Positions 10,178 to 18,924 of a stretch of 64,000 bases of DNA are shown here, in pieces. The notes beneath the pieces were generated by a model, which was not told where the DNA came from, made no database searches, and saw only the letters and a list, made by a program, of their open reading frames with translations. A program made the translations under genes and the position numbers. Position 1 is the stretch's first letter. Each line of letters starts with the position of its first letter. The stretch is from JBFMCT01 sp046565765 (GTDB taxonomy: Bacteria > Actinomycetota > Acidimicrobiia > Acidimicrobiales > AC-14): the NCBI GenBank assembly GCA_046565765.1, contig JBKHXX010000093.1, forward strand, positions 78,970-142,969, written 5' to 3'.

Positions 10178-10558
10178 ATGCCGGCCAAGGACGAACTTCC
10201 CTCGACCCTCCAACGCAGCTCCGCCAAGGCCCAGCGCACGTGGTCCAAGGCCCACGACAGCGCCGTAGAGAGCTACGGCGAAGGCGAACGGGCCCATCGC
10301 ACGGCGTTCTCGGCCCTCAAGCACTCCTTCGAGAAGGTGGGCGACAAGTGGGAGCCGAAGGACCACAAGGGCCCCTCCGACCCCCAAGCCGCCAAGAGCG
10401 GCGCCGCCGCCCGCAAAGGAGGCAAGACCTACGGAGGCGTGGACGTCGAGGGCCATTCCCGCGACGAGCTGTACCAGCGCGCCCGCAAGCTCGGCATCAA
10501 GGGAGCGTCCCGGATGAAGAAGACCGAGCTGGCCGAGGCCATCGCCAAGAAGCAGTGA
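10178..10558 (+). CDS. chaB: ChaB family protein
   Basis: A 126-residue protein. Residues 1-60 match ChaB (MPAKDELPSTLQRS, AQRTWSKAHDSAVESYGEGERAHRTAFSALKHSFEK in part), a small domain named for a cation-transport regulator of E. coli. The C-terminal 35 residues (RDELYQRARKLGIKGASRMKKTELAEAI) resemble the Rho N-terminal helical domain. The ATG at 10178 is chosen because GGAGGT lies 7 nt upstream; an in-frame GTG at 10127 would add 17 residues that do not look like ChaB. It opens a four-gene same-strand cluster. Confidence 0.88.
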   Translation: MPAKDELPSTLQRSSAKAQRTWSKAHDSAVESYGEGERAHRTAFSALKHSFEKVGDKWEPKDHKGPSDPQAAKSGAAARKGGKTYGGVDVEGHSRDELYQRARKLGIKGASRMKKTELAEAIAKKQ

Positions 10559-10639
10559 CCAGCCGTTTCGGTGCGCGAGCCACCGGGTAGCGCCACAAGG
10601 ACAGACCTCACCACGGCGAACGCAGAAGGAGCATCGCTC

Positions 10640-11527
10640 ATGCCGACAGCGACAGCGTCGAGGAGCGGCACGGCCAAGACCGCCCGGACCACATCGCCGG
10701 GCGCGGCCAAGGCCGGCGCCAAGCGCACGCAGACGCCCAACACGACGACCAAGCCCCGCGCCACCAGCGCGACCGCGAGCCGCCGGACCGCCACCCGATC
10801 CACCGCCAAGTCCACGGCCGGCGCGGCCAAGGAGCAGACCAAGCGCACCGCTTCGCGGGCCGGCAAGGCGGGGACCCAGGTCGCCAACGTCGCCGCCGGG
10901 CAGGGCAAGAAGGTCGCCGGGCAGGCCAAGGACGAGGCCCGCGACGTGGCGTCCACCGCCGTCGAGCGCAGCGGCGCCCTCGTGCAGACGGCCAAGCAGG
11001 ACGTGCGGTCGCTGGCCGACACGGTGAGGTCCCGCGCCGGCGAGGTCACCGGCGAGCTGCAGGAGCAGACCCGCTCGGTCGTCACCGAGGCCCGCTCGCA
11101 GGTCGAGAGCCAGGTCGAGACGGCCGCCCTGCGGGTGGCGGTGGCGTTCCAGGAGCTGGGCGAAGAGGCCCAGGCCCTGGCCGAGGGGCGCCCCGAGGAC
11201 GCACCCCGCCTCTCCACCTACGTCTTCGGCGCCGCCGACCGCTGCTACGGAGCTGCCGACCGCCTCCACGCCATGGCCGACGACGTGCAGGAGCGGGGGC
11301 TGACGGGCGTGCTCGACGACGTGCAGGGCTTCGCCCGCCGCCGTCCCGGTGCGTTCCTCCTGGGCGCCGCCTTCGTGGGCTTCGGCCTGGGCCGGCTGGT
11401 CAAGGCCACCAAGGCCGACCAGGACGGGGACGCCTACGAGCGGGCCAACGGCGGCTCTCCCGCCGGCGCCCGCAACGGCCAGTTGGCCGCCTCGGGCCGA
11501 GCCCTCCCCGCCCGGGCAGGCCGCTGA
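10640..11527 (+). CDS. Ala/Lys-rich protein with C-terminal hydrophobic segment
   Basis: A 295-residue protein of unknown function. Residues 1-90 are low-complexity Ala/Thr/Lys/Arg, like a histone H1 tail. Residues about 95-180 form long heptad-like helices (VASTAVERSGALVQTAKQD and similar). A hydrophobic stretch (RRPGAFLLGAAFVGFGLGRLV) is near residue 255. AAGGAG lies 8 nt before the ATG; an upstream GTG at 10571 has no ribosome site. The stop overlaps the next start by one base (TGATG). The context with holin-like and DUF3618 genes suggests an envelope or nucleoid-associated stress protein; that is inference. Confidence 0.75.
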   Translation: MPTATASRSGTAKTARTTSPGAAKAGAKRTQTPNTTTKPRATSATASRRTATRSTAKSTAGAAKEQTKRTASRAGKAGTQVANVAAGQGKKVAGQAKDEARDVASTAVERSGALVQTAKQDVRSLADTVRSRAGEVTGELQEQTRSVVTEARSQVESQVETAALRVAVAFQELGEEAQALAEGRPEDAPRLSTYVFGAADRCYGAADRLHAMADDVQERGLTGVLDDVQGFARRRPGAFLLGAAFVGFGLGRLVKATKADQDGDAYERANGGSPAGARNGQLAASGRALPARAGR

Positions 11528-11976
11528 TGGCCGCCCAGTCCTGGTACACGGCGTCGAACAGCACGCCGTCGGCACCCCAGCCGGTCGACGACCGGCCCCT
11601 GGGCGAGTTGTTCTCGGACTTCAGCAGCTCGTTCCAAACGCTCCTCCGCAAGGAGGTCGAGCTGGCCAAGGTCGAGGTGAAGGACTCCGCCTCCAAGGCG
11701 GGAAAGGCGGCCGGCATGCTGGCCGGCACGGCCGTCGCCGGCTTCGTGGCCCTGCTCCTGCTCGCCTTCGCGGCGGCGTGGGGGCTGGCCGAGGCCATCC
11801 CTCCCGGCGTGGCCTTCCTGGCCGTCGGCCTGCTGTTCCTCGTCGTCGCCGGGCTGTTGCTCGTCGTCGGCAAGAAGAAGCTGAGCACGGTCCGCCCGCC
11901 TCAGCAGACCGTCCAGACCATCCGGGAGGACGTCGAGGTCGCCAAGACCTCGCTGTCCCGCGGCGTCCAGTACTGA
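11527..11976 (+). CDS. phage-holin-like superfamily membrane protein (DUF1469 type)
   Basis: A 149-residue membrane protein. An N-terminal soluble helix (LGELFSDFSSSFQTLLRKEVELAKVEVK) is followed by two membrane segments around residues 63-88 and 95-118, ended by GKKKL. This is the architecture of the YqjE/DUF1469 group, labelled holin-like but common in non-phage actinobacterial chromosomes. Its ATG overlaps the stop of the previous gene by one base, so translation is probably coupled. It is not evidence of a prophage. Confidence 0.85.
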   Translation: MAAQSWYTASNSTPSAPQPVDDRPLGELFSDFSSSFQTLLRKEVELAKVEVKDSASKAGKAAGMLAGTAVAGFVALLLLAFAAAWGLAEAIPPGVAFLAVGLLFLVVAGLLLVVGKKKLSTVRPPQQTVQTIREDVEVAKTSLSRGVQY

Positions 11977-11993
11977 TTCAAGGGAGGAACATC

Positions 11994-13001
11994 GTGGCCA
12001 CCACCGCGGACGACGTCCGCCGAGACATCGAGCGGGCCCGCAGCGACCTGGGCACCACCCTCGAGGCGATCGGGGACAAGGTCGCCCCCAAGAAGGTCGC
12101 AGCCCGGGCCAAGGAGAACGTGCACGAGAAGATCGAGGACGTGAAGGGCAAGGTCTCGCCGGCCCGCCTCACCCGCCGTCCCGTCGACGCCGTCAAGCGG
12201 GGTCTGCACTCGGTCATGGGCAGCGCCCAGTCGGCCGGCGAGACGGTCGGCGATGCCACCGGCACCGCTGCCGGACGGGCGAGCGGCGCCGCCGGCTCGG
12301 TCGCCGGCCGGGCCAGCGGGGCGGCCGGCTCGGTGGCCGAGACGGTCAAGGGCGCGCCGGGCACGGTCAAGGGCACGGCCGAGGGCAACCCCCTCGCCGC
12401 CGGTGTGCTGGCCCTGGCCGCGGGCTTCTTCGCCGCCTCCGTCCTGCGCCCCACCAGCCGCGAGCAGCAGCTGGCCCGCCAGGCCCGCGAGCGGATCGAG
12501 CCGTTCAAGCAGGAAGCCCTCCAGGCCGGTCGCGACGTCGCCGGCTCGGTCCAGGCGTCGGCCCGCCAGGGCCTCCAGGAGGTGGCCCAGACCGCCCAGG
12601 AGGTGGTGGCCGAGGTGAAGGAGGAGGCCGCCTCCAGCGCCCGCTCGCTCTCGGCCGAGGCCAAGCAGGAAGCGGCCGAGGTCAAGGACGAGGCCGCAGG
12701 TTCGGCACGCCAGGTCAAGAGCACGGCCCGCCATTCCGCCTCGGCGGTCAAAGGCACGGCCCGCGACGAGACAGAGCGGGTGAAGGGCACGGCCCGGGGC
12801 GGTGCGGGCACGGCCAACGGCACAGCTGCGTGGGCCATGAGCGACGTGCCGGAGGGCGGGGGGGACTCCCCCGACATCCCGACCGACGACCCGTCGGGCA
12901 CCGGTGACCCCACCGAGACCGAGGGCTCCCCGGACGGTCCCACGCCTTCCACCGAGGACCCCATGGCCCGCGTCCGGGCCGCCGCAGCCCGCGTCCGCTG
13001 A
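11994..13001 (+). CDS. DUF3618 domain protein with amphipathic repeat tail
   Basis: A 335-residue protein starting at a GTG with GGGAGG 7 nt upstream. The first 35 residues (DDVRRDIERARSDLGTTLEAIGDKVAPKK) are the DUF3618 domain. A hydrophobic segment follows at about residues 128-145. The rest is a long Ala/Glu/Lys repeat region with recurring 11-residue-like units (AQEVVAEVKEEAASSARS, VKGTARDETERVKGTARG), reminiscent of LEA-type helices. The tail ends in an acidic Pro/Asp/Thr-rich stretch. Third member of the ChaB cluster; function not established. Confidence 0.82.
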   Translation: MATTADDVRRDIERARSDLGTTLEAIGDKVAPKKVAARAKENVHEKIEDVKGKVSPARLTRRPVDAVKRGLHSVMGSAQSAGETVGDATGTAAGRASGAAGSVAGRASGAAGSVAETVKGAPGTVKGTAEGNPLAAGVLALAAGFFAASVLRPTSREQQLARQARERIEPFKQEALQAGRDVAGSVQASARQGLQEVAQTAQEVVAEVKEEAASSARSLSAEAKQEAAEVKDEAAGSARQVKSTARHSASAVKGTARDETERVKGTARGGAGTANGTAAWAMSDVPEGGGDSPDIPTDDPSGTGDPTETEGSPDGPTPSTEDPMARVRAAAARVR

Positions 13002-13014
13002 GGAAACCCCGTCC

Positions 13015-13953
13015 CTAAGGGGAACCCCGCCGGGAACCGGCGGGGTTCCCCTTGGCCCGTACGGCGGCGACGGCGGCGAGCACGTCGGGCACCGTGATCT
13101 GCAGCAGGCCCGGGTCCGGGGTGTGGGCCAGCGGGTCGCCGCGGCGGCCGGCCCACAGGGCCCGGTGGATGGGGCGCTCGGGCGGCGGGCCCCACAGCGA
13201 GGGCGGTGTGGGTCCGAACAGGACCACCGAGGGCGTACCCGTGGCCGTGGCCAGGTGGGCCACCCCCGTGTCCCCGCACACCACCAGCCCGGCCCCGGCA
13301 ACCAGGCGGGCCAGGTCGACGACGCCGGTGCGCCCGGCCCGCACGGCCGAGCCCGGCAGCCCGGCGGCGGCCGCCACTGAGCGAGCCAGGGCCACCTCGG
13401 CCGGGCCCCCGGTGACCACCACGTCCCTGCCGTCGAGCCGTTCGGCGCGGGCCACCTCGGCCCACCGCTCGGCGGGCCAACGGCGGGCGCTCGCCGCCGC
13501 GCCCGGGTGCACGACCGTGATCCCCGTGGAGCCCGCCTCGACGGGGAGGTCGAGCCTTTCCGGACGGGCGGGGATCCCGCACTCGTCCAGCAGCCGGCAC
13601 CAGCGCTGCACCTCGTGCTCCTCCGCCCACCACTCCGGGCAGCCGGCGGTGCGGGCCACGTCCGGATGGCGGAACGCCACCAGCCGGGTGGGCGCCAGGC
13701 CGGCCAGCAGCCGGGTGCTCTGGGGACCTCTTCCGTGGAGGTTGACCGCCACGTCGGGGCGGGCCGGCGCCGGGAACGGGTGGAGGCCCCGGGCCGGAAC
13801 GACCTCGTCGGCCACCCCCGCCAGCCGCACCAGCGGCTCCAGGGCGGGATCGGTGGCCAGCAAGCGGCGGTGGCCGGGGAAGGCGTCGCCCAGGGCCCGT
13901 AGAGCAGGGAGGGCGGTGAGCAGGTCGCCCAGCCCGAGGGCCCGGAGCACCAC
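13015..13953 (-). CDS. glycosyltransferase family 9 (heptosyltransferase-like)
   Basis: A 312-residue GT9 protein, the family of ADP-heptose:lipopolysaccharide heptosyltransferases. The N-terminal VLRALGLGDLLTALPALRAL is the donor-side signature; the C-terminal half has VVHPGAAASARRWPAERW, VVTGGPAEVALA and VCGDTGVAHLATATGTPSVVLFGPTPPSLWGPP, the classical GT9 donor-binding block. GTG start at 13953 lies 14 nt after the upstream SDR stop. It is the last gene of the heptose operon. The final codons overlap a terminator hairpin serving the opposite strand. Acceptor unknown; no lipid A genes are in the window. Confidence 0.9.
   Translation of the reverse strand: MVLRALGLGDLLTALPALRALGDAFPGHRRLLATDPALEPLVRLAGVADEVVPARGLHPFPAPARPDVAVNLHGRGPQSTRLLAGLAPTRLVAFRHPDVARTAGCPEWWAEEHEVQRWCRLLDECGIPARPERLDLPVEAGSTGITVVHPGAAASARRWPAERWAEVARAERLDGRDVVVTGGPAEVALARSVAAAAGLPGSAVRAGRTGVVDLARLVAGAGLVVCGDTGVAHLATATGTPSVVLFGPTPPSLWGPPPERPIHRALWAGRRGDPLAHTPDPGLLQITVPDVLAAVAAVRAKGNPAGSRRGSP
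13017..13053 (+). terminator. strong hairpin after the DUF3618 gene
   Basis: Perfect 15-bp stem (AAGGGGAACCCCGCC and its complement) with a 7-nt loop, 15 nt after the DUF3618 stop. The converging glycosyltransferase gene ends inside it, so the same bases also encode that protein's last dozen residues. The arms begin with AA and end with TT but there is no long U run. Confidence 0.8.
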
Positions 13954-13967
13954 CAGCGCCGGTCGCG

Positions 13968-14666
13968 CTACGGCCAGGAGGACTCCATCGACGGGCAGAC
14001 CACCAGCTCCCGCACCTCGCAGCCGGGCGGCTGGCGCAGGGCGAACAGCACCGCCGCGGCGACGTCCCGGGGATGGTTGAGCTTGGCGTCGGGAGGCGGC
14101 TTGTAGCGCTCGTCGCGGGCGTCGAAGAAGGCGGTGTGCATGCCGCCGGGGACGAGCAGGGTGACCCCCACTCGACCCGCCGTCTCCGCCGCCAGGGCCC
14201 GGGTGAACCCGACGACCCCGAACTTGCTGGCGCAGTAGGCGGTGGCGTCGCTCAGGGCCCGCAGGCCCAAGGTCGACGCGACCGTGACCACCTTCCCGTT
14301 GGGGGCGGCGGCCAGGGCGGGCAGGGCGGCCCGGACCACCGCGACCGTGCCCAGCAGGTTGACCTTGACCACCCGCTCCCAGTCCTCGGCCGGCACCTCG
14401 TCGAGCACGCCGCAGGCGTCGGTACCGGCGGCGGTGACCACCGCGTCCACCCCGCCGAGCCGATCAACCACCGTGGCCACGGCCGCCTCGGCCGCCCGCC
14501 CGTCGGCCAAGTCGACCAGCTCGTGCTCGGCCGACGAGGGGGGCGCCACCAGGTCCAGCACGACGGGACGGCCACCCGCCTCCCGCACCGCCTCGACGAC
14601 CGCGGCGCCGAGCCCCGACGACCCGCCCGTCACCAGCACCGTGCCGACCTTCTGCAGCTGCGTCAT
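13968..14666 (-). CDS. short-chain dehydrogenase/reductase in heptose operon
   Basis: A 232-residue classical SDR. The nucleotide-binding TGGSSGLGAAV is at residues 12-22, and the catalytic Ser and YxxxK appear as VASTLGLRALSDATAYCASKFG. A length near 230 and YCASK place it with classical reductases, not with the extended SDRs such as HldD epimerase. Its ATG overlaps the hldE stop (ATGA), so it is translationally coupled. It may modify the sugar or its nucleotide-linked form; the reaction is unknown. Confidence 0.88.
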   Translation of the reverse strand: MTQLQKVGTVLVTGGSSGLGAAVVEAVREAGGRPVVLDLVAPPSSAEHELVDLADGRAAEAAVATVVDRLGGVDAVVTAAGTDACGVLDEVPAEDWERVVKVNLLGTVAVVRAALPALAAAPNGKVVTVASTLGLRALSDATAYCASKFGVVGFTRALAAETAGRVGVTLLVPGGMHTAFFDARDERYKPPPDAKLNHPRDVAAAVLFALRQPPGCEVRELVVCPSMESSWP

Positions 14667-16054
14667 GGGTTGGCGACCTCCTGGAGCAGCCGGGTGGTGG
14701 ACCGCCCGGCGAGATAGGGAAGGACGACGGCCTGGCCGCCCCAGCGGGCCAGCGTCTCGGCCTCGGGCAGGTCGGCGCCGGCGTAGTCGCCGCCTTTGAC
14801 GAACACGTCGGGGCGCAGCCGGTCGAGCACCGCGGCGGGCGTGTCCTCGTCGAAGACGGCCACCGCGTCGACGCACGACAGGGCCAGCAGCACGGCGGCC
14901 CGGTCCTCCTGCGGCGACCGGGGGCGGCCAGCGCCCTTCAGCCGGCGGACCGAGTCGTCGGAGTTCAGGCACACCACCAGGCAGTCGCCCAGGGCCCGGG
15001 CCCCTTCCAGCAGCGACACGTGGCCGGCGTGGACCACGTCGAAGCAGCCGCCGGTGGCCACCACCGTGCCGCCCCCTGCCCGCACCGCGGCGATGACGTC
15101 CTCGACCCGCCCGGGAGGCGGCGGGGCCGCCGGCACCGAGGTGGTGCCGCCGAGCCGCACCGCTCCCGCGCCGCCGGCGGCGACGAACGTGCTCGCGGCG
15201 TGGACGGCTGCCACCACCGCCTCGGACACCACCGCCCCTTCGGCCAGGGCCACCGCCGCGGCCGCCGCGAACCGGTCGCCGGCCCCGCAGGGGTCGCCGC
15301 CGCCCACCGGCGCGGCCGGCACCACGAACGGCGGCCCGGGGCCGTCCACCACCAACGCGCCGCGGGGGCCCAGCGTCACCGAGACGGCCGCCGCGCCCCA
15401 GCGCTCGCGGAGCAGCCGGGCCCGCCGAGCGTGGTCGGCCAGCGACGTGCCCGCCGGATCTGGCGCGAACCCCTGCGCCTCGGCCCGGTTGGGCGTCACC
15501 AGCCGGCATCCCTTGACGGGCGTGGCTCCCCGGGGATGCGGGTCCCACACCCGAGGCGTGCGGGGGTCCAGGTCCGAGAGGGCCGAGCACAGCGATGCCA
15601 CGCCGGTCAGCCCTCGCCCGTAGTCGGACACCAGCACCGCCGCCGCCGAGCGGAGGGCGGATCCCGCCTCCGGGGTGAGGGCGCCGACGGCGGCCGGGTC
15701 GGTGCAGTTGCGGTCGAGACGCAGCAGGCTCCGGTCGCCGGCCCGGATGCGGACCTTCTCGGGCGTGAGGCCGTCCAGGCCCAGGTCGACCACCCGCACG
15801 CCGGCCGCGTCGAGCAGGGCGGCCGCCTCCCGGCCGGCGGCGTCGCGGCCCAGGGCGGTCACCAGCACGACCTCCCGGCCGGGCGAGCCGGTTGCGGCCA
15901 GGGCGGCCGCCAGTCCCGCCCCGCCGGGGCGGGCGCACGACCCGGTCTCGTCCACCACCGGAACAGGAGCGTCGGGCGACAACCGCTCCACCCGGCCGGC
16001 CACGTCGCGGTCGAGCAGGGTGTCGCCCACCACCACGAGCGGTCCGGGCCTCAC
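14663..16054 (-). CDS. hldE: bifunctional heptose-7-phosphate kinase / heptose-1-phosphate adenylyltransferase
   Basis: A 463-residue fused enzyme. Residues about 1-320 are a PfkB-type kinase (VVVGDTLLDRDVAGRVERLSP, GGAGLAAALA, late GAGDRFAAAAAVALAEG with the catalytic Asp). Residues about 330-463 are a cytidylyltransferase-like domain with GCFDVVHAGHVSLL (Cys337, HAGH at 342-345), LNSDDSVRRLKG, RSPQEDRA and FVKGGDY. This is the order of E. coli HldE (477 aa), which makes ADP-D-glycero-beta-D-manno-heptose. GTG start at 16054 overlaps the gmhA stop (GTGA). Confidence 0.94.
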   Translation of the reverse strand: MRPGPLVVVGDTLLDRDVAGRVERLSPDAPVPVVDETGSCARPGGAGLAAALAATGSPGREVVLVTALGRDAAGREAAALLDAAGVRVVDLGLDGLTPEKVRIRAGDRSLLRLDRNCTDPAAVGALTPEAGSALRSAAAVLVSDYGRGLTGVASLCSALSDLDPRTPRVWDPHPRGATPVKGCRLVTPNRAEAQGFAPDPAGTSLADHARRARLLRERWGAAAVSVTLGPRGALVVDGPGPPFVVPAAPVGGGDPCGAGDRFAAAAAVALAEGAVVSEAVVAAVHAASTFVAAGGAGAVRLGGTTSVPAAPPPPGRVEDVIAAVRAGGGTVVATGGCFDVVHAGHVSLLEGARALGDCLVVCLNSDDSVRRLKGAGRPRSPQEDRAAVLLALSCVDAVAVFDEDTPAAVLDRLRPDVFVKGGDYAGADLPEAETLARWGGQAVVLPYLAGRSTTRLLQEVANP

Positions 16055-16653
16055 CGGCGGGCTCCGTGGGCGCTGACCAGGTTGCGGTCGAGCAGGGTGT
16101 CGAACCGGGCGCACAGCAGGTGGACGGCCACCAGGTGGGCCTCCTGGACGGTGGCGGTGGTCGGCGCGGGCACACAGAGGGCGTCGTCGCAGGCGGCGGC
16201 CAGCGGGTTGGGGCTGGGCCCGGTCAGCGCCCACGTGGTCATCCGGCTCCGGCGGGCGGTGTCCACCGCGGCCAGCACGTTGGGGCTGGCGCCCGACGTG
16301 GACAGGGCGACGAGGATGTCCCCCGGGCGGCCGTGGGCCCGCACCTGGCGGGCGAAGACCTGCTCGAGGCCGTAGTCGTTGCCGATGGCGGTGACGCTCG
16401 ACGTCTCGGCATGCAGGGCGATGGCACTGAAGGCGGGCCGGTCGTGGCAGAACCGCCCCACCAGCTCCGAGGTCAGGTGCTGGGCCTCGGCCGCGCTCCC
16501 GCCGTTGCCGGCGGCCAGCAGGCGCCCGCCTCGCAGCAGCACCTTCAGCATGTGCGCCGCCCAGGTGTCCAGCCTGCGGACCTCGCCGTCGAGGGCGTCG
16601 AGGGTGCGGCGCAGGGCGTCGATGTGCTCGGGGCCGGTGGGAAGCGCGCTCAT
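16051..16653 (-). CDS. gmhA: sedoheptulose-7-phosphate isomerase
   Basis: A 200-residue SIS-domain isomerase that converts sedoheptulose-7-phosphate to D-glycero-D-manno-heptose-7-phosphate, the first step of the pathway. The signatures are AAGNGGSAAEAQHLTSELVGRF near residues 47-68 (shown in part), ALSTSGASPNVLAAVDTAR and TVQEAHLVAVHLLC, all GmhA-type; length fits (190-200). ATG overlaps the stop of the preceding glycosyltransferase gene (ATGA). The substrate is the product of pentose phosphate reactions such as those of the transaldolase at 1992. Confidence 0.93.
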   Translation of the reverse strand: MSALPTGPEHIDALRRTLDALDGEVRRLDTWAAHMLKVLLRGGRLLAAGNGGSAAEAQHLTSELVGRFCHDRPAFSAIALHAETSSVTAIGNDYGLEQVFARQVRAHGRPGDILVALSTSGASPNVLAAVDTARRSRMTTWALTGPSPNPLAAACDDALCVPAPTTATVQEAHLVAVHLLCARFDTLLDRNLVSAHGARR

Positions 16654-17861
16654 CCCCGGCCTCCTGCCGCGGCCGGGACCGGCCGCACCGACGCGTAGGC
16701 GCCCAGGAGCTCGTCGACGACCCGGGCCCAGGTGTAGCGCTCCCGTACCCGGCGCACCCCGGCCGCGCCCAGCGACGTCCGCCAGCCGTCGTCGGCCAGC
16801 AGGGCCCGCACCGCCTCGGCCACCGCCTCGGGCTGGCGGGGCGGGACGAGCAGCCCCGTCACCCGGTCGACGACGGTGTCGGTGAGCCCGCCCACTGCCG
16901 AGGCCACCACGGGCACGCCGCACGCCATCGCCTCCAGGGGCACGATGCCGAACGGCTCGTACCAGGGCACGCACACCACCACGTCGGCCGAGCGCAGCAG
17001 CGCGGGCAGGTCGTCGCGGGAGACCCGGCCCAGCAGGCGCACCCGGTCCCCCACGCCCACGGCGTCGGCCAGCTGGCGCAGGCGGCGGGCGGCCGGGTCG
17101 GTGGCCAGCTCGCAGGCGGGCGGGCCGCCGGCGATCACCAGCTCGGCCCCGGGCACGGCGGCCAGGGCGGTGATGGCGTTCCCCACGCCCTTGCGCTGGA
17201 CCAGGCGGCTGACCACCACGATGCGGGCGAGCCCTCGCCGGCGGCGGGCCGCCGGCCCCTCGGGGCTGAACACGAGGGGGTCGACCCCGCAGGGCACGAT
17301 CGACAGGCGGGCGTCGTCCGCTCCGAGCCGGCGCAGCTCGTCCACCTCGTCGGTGCAGGTGGCCACCAGCCGGTCGACCGACCTCACGAGCTGCTCCTCC
17401 ACCGGCAGCCGTTCGGGCGGGCTGGTGTCGTAGGAGCCCTGGTGGCGGCGCTTGACGACGCCCAGGGCGTGGAAGGTGTGCAGCAGCGGCAGGCCCAGGG
17501 GCCGGGCCGCCACCAGCGACGCCCACCCCGACATCCAGAAGTGGGCATGGACCAAGTCGGGCGGGTGGGCCTCCCACGACCGCCGCAGCGACGCCGCGAA
17601 GTCGCCCATGGAGGGGAAGAGGGCGTCCTTGGCCACCGGCGCGGCCGGCCCGGCGTCCACGTTGGCGACGACCACGCCGGGCGCCAGCTGCACGTTCCGG
17701 GGCAGGTCGGGCCCGTCCCGCCGGGTGTGCACGACCACGTCGTGGCCCCGGGCCCCCAGCTCGGTGGCGAGCGCGGCGACCGCCACGTTCTGGCCGCCGG
17801 CGTCCTCCCCGCCGAGGGCGGCCAGGGGGCTGGCGTGCTCCGACACCAGGGCGATGCGCAT
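16650..17861 (-). CDS. glycosyltransferase family 4
   Basis: A 403-residue GT-B retaining glycosyltransferase. The N-terminal loop LGGEDAGGQNV (residues 16-26) is like that of MshA and sucrose-phosphate synthase-type GT4 enzymes. The C-terminal donor site has EPFGIVPLEAMACGVPVVAS with the E(x7)E pair at residues 302 and 310. A GT4 beside two GT9 enzymes suggests that the heptose-containing glycan also carries another hexose, or that this enzyme uses the activated heptose itself. It starts 1 nt after the GT9 stop. Confidence 0.9.
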   Translation of the reverse strand: MRIALVSEHASPLAALGGEDAGGQNVAVAALATELGARGHDVVVHTRRDGPDLPRNVQLAPGVVVANVDAGPAAPVAKDALFPSMGDFAASLRRSWEAHPPDLVHAHFWMSGWASLVAARPLGLPLLHTFHALGVVKRRHQGSYDTSPPERLPVEEQLVRSVDRLVATCTDEVDELRRLGADDARLSIVPCGVDPLVFSPEGPAARRRRGLARIVVVSRLVQRKGVGNAITALAAVPGAELVIAGGPPACELATDPAARRLRQLADAVGVGDRVRLLGRVSRDDLPALLRSADVVVCVPWYEPFGIVPLEAMACGVPVVASAVGGLTDTVVDRVTGLLVPPRQPEAVAEAVRALLADDGWRTSLGAAGVRRVRERYTWARVVDELLGAYASVRPVPAAAGGRG

Positions 17862-17862
17862 G

Positions 17863-18924
17863 TCAGACCACCACTCCCTGCCGCCCCGCCGCCGCCGGGT
17901 GGGCGACGACCTTGTCGATGGCCCGCACGACCTCGGGGACGGTGATCCGGTCGATGCAGGGGTGGTTGGGCACGGGGCAGACCCGCGCCCGGCAGCCCGC
18001 GCAGCCGATGTCGAGCCCGCCCAGGAGCACGTGGCGCACGCCCCAGGGCCGCCACGCGGCCGGAGCCACCGTTGGGGCGAACAGCGAGACCACGGGCGTG
18101 CCCACCGCCGCCGCCAGATGGGCGGGACCGGTGTTGCCGGTCACGACCGCCACCGCCCCGGCCAGGACCGCCGCCAGCTGGGGCAGGTCGAGGCGGCCGC
18201 CGAGATCGACCACGTTGCGCCGCCCACCGGCGACGAAGGCGGTGAGCCCGACCTCGTCGGGGCCGCCGGTGACCACGACGCGCCCTGCGGCCGAGAGGCT
18301 GGCCACCAGGTCACGGTTCTTGGCCGGCGACCACGCCCGGGCCGGCACCGACGCCCCGGGGTGCACGACGACGTACGGCTCCGTCGCGACCGGACCGGCC
18401 AGAGCGGCGGGCGGCGGGCCCGCTGCGGCCCGCACCGCCAACCGTCCGTCGTCTCCCGCCGGGAGGCTGTAACCGAGGGTCTTGACCACCGAAAGCCCCC
18501 GCTCGACCTCGTGGAGGTGGTCGGGCACCCTGTGGCGCACGTCGAGCAGTGACCCCGGATAGTCCTCGGAGATGGCTGCGATGCGCCCGACGCCGGCCAT
18601 CCGCAGGAGCAGGGCCAGCGGCAGGGCGCTCTGGTGGAACGAGGTGAGGATGGCCGCCTCCTCGACCCTCAGGGCCTCCACCCGGGCCACCAGGTCGAGC
18701 ACGTCCCGGCGCGCCACCGGCCCCGGTTCGGGGTCGATCCACGCCGCCGAGAAGCACACCACCTCGTCCACACCGGGCAGCAGCTCGGCGGCGGCCCGCC
18801 CCCGGGGGCCGCACAGGAGCGTGACCCGGGCCGCCCCGGCCGCCACCGCCCGCACCGCGGGACCGGCCAGCAGGACGTCGCCCATGCTGTCCATGCGGGC
18901 GACGAGGACGTGGGGGCCGGTCAT
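17863..18924 (-). CDS. glycosyltransferase family 9 (heptosyltransferase-like)
   Basis: A 353-residue GT9 protein starting HVLVARMDSMGDVLLAGPAVRAV, with the donor-site block VVHPGASVPARAWSPAKN, VVTGGPDEVGL and VTGNTGPAHLAAAVGTPVVSLFAPT. Near the C-terminus there are four clustered cysteines (IGCAGCRARVCPVPNHPCI), seen also in other GT9 proteins of actinobacteria and proteobacteria and possibly a metal site. ATG overlaps the gmhB stop (ATGA). It is about 40 residues longer than the second GT9 in the operon, so the two probably add different residues. Confidence 0.9.
   Translation of the reverse strand: MTGPHVLVARMDSMGDVLLAGPAVRAVAAGAARVTLLCGPRGRAAAELLPGVDEVVCFSAAWIDPEPGPVARRDVLDLVARVEALRVEEAAILTSFHQSALPLALLLRMAGVGRIAAISEDYPGSLLDVRHRVPDHLHEVERGLSVVKTLGYSLPAGDDGRLAVRAAAGPPPAALAGPVATEPYVVVHPGASVPARAWSPAKNRDLVASLSAAGRVVVTGGPDEVGLTAFVAGGRRNVVDLGGRLDLPQLAAVLAGAVAVVTGNTGPAHLAAAVGTPVVSLFAPTVAPAAWRPWGVRHVLLGGLDIGCAGCRARVCPVPNHPCIDRITVPEVVRAIDKVVAHPAAAGRQGVVV

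Noticed and set aside
11527..11976. Evidence for a prophage (holin-like gene)
   Set aside because: The family is common in chromosomes and no other phage genes are near.
13968..14666. SDR as HldD (ADP-heptose 6-epimerase)
   Set aside because: HldD is an extended SDR of about 310 residues with TGxxGFIG; this protein is a 232-residue classical SDR with TGGSSGLG and YCASK.
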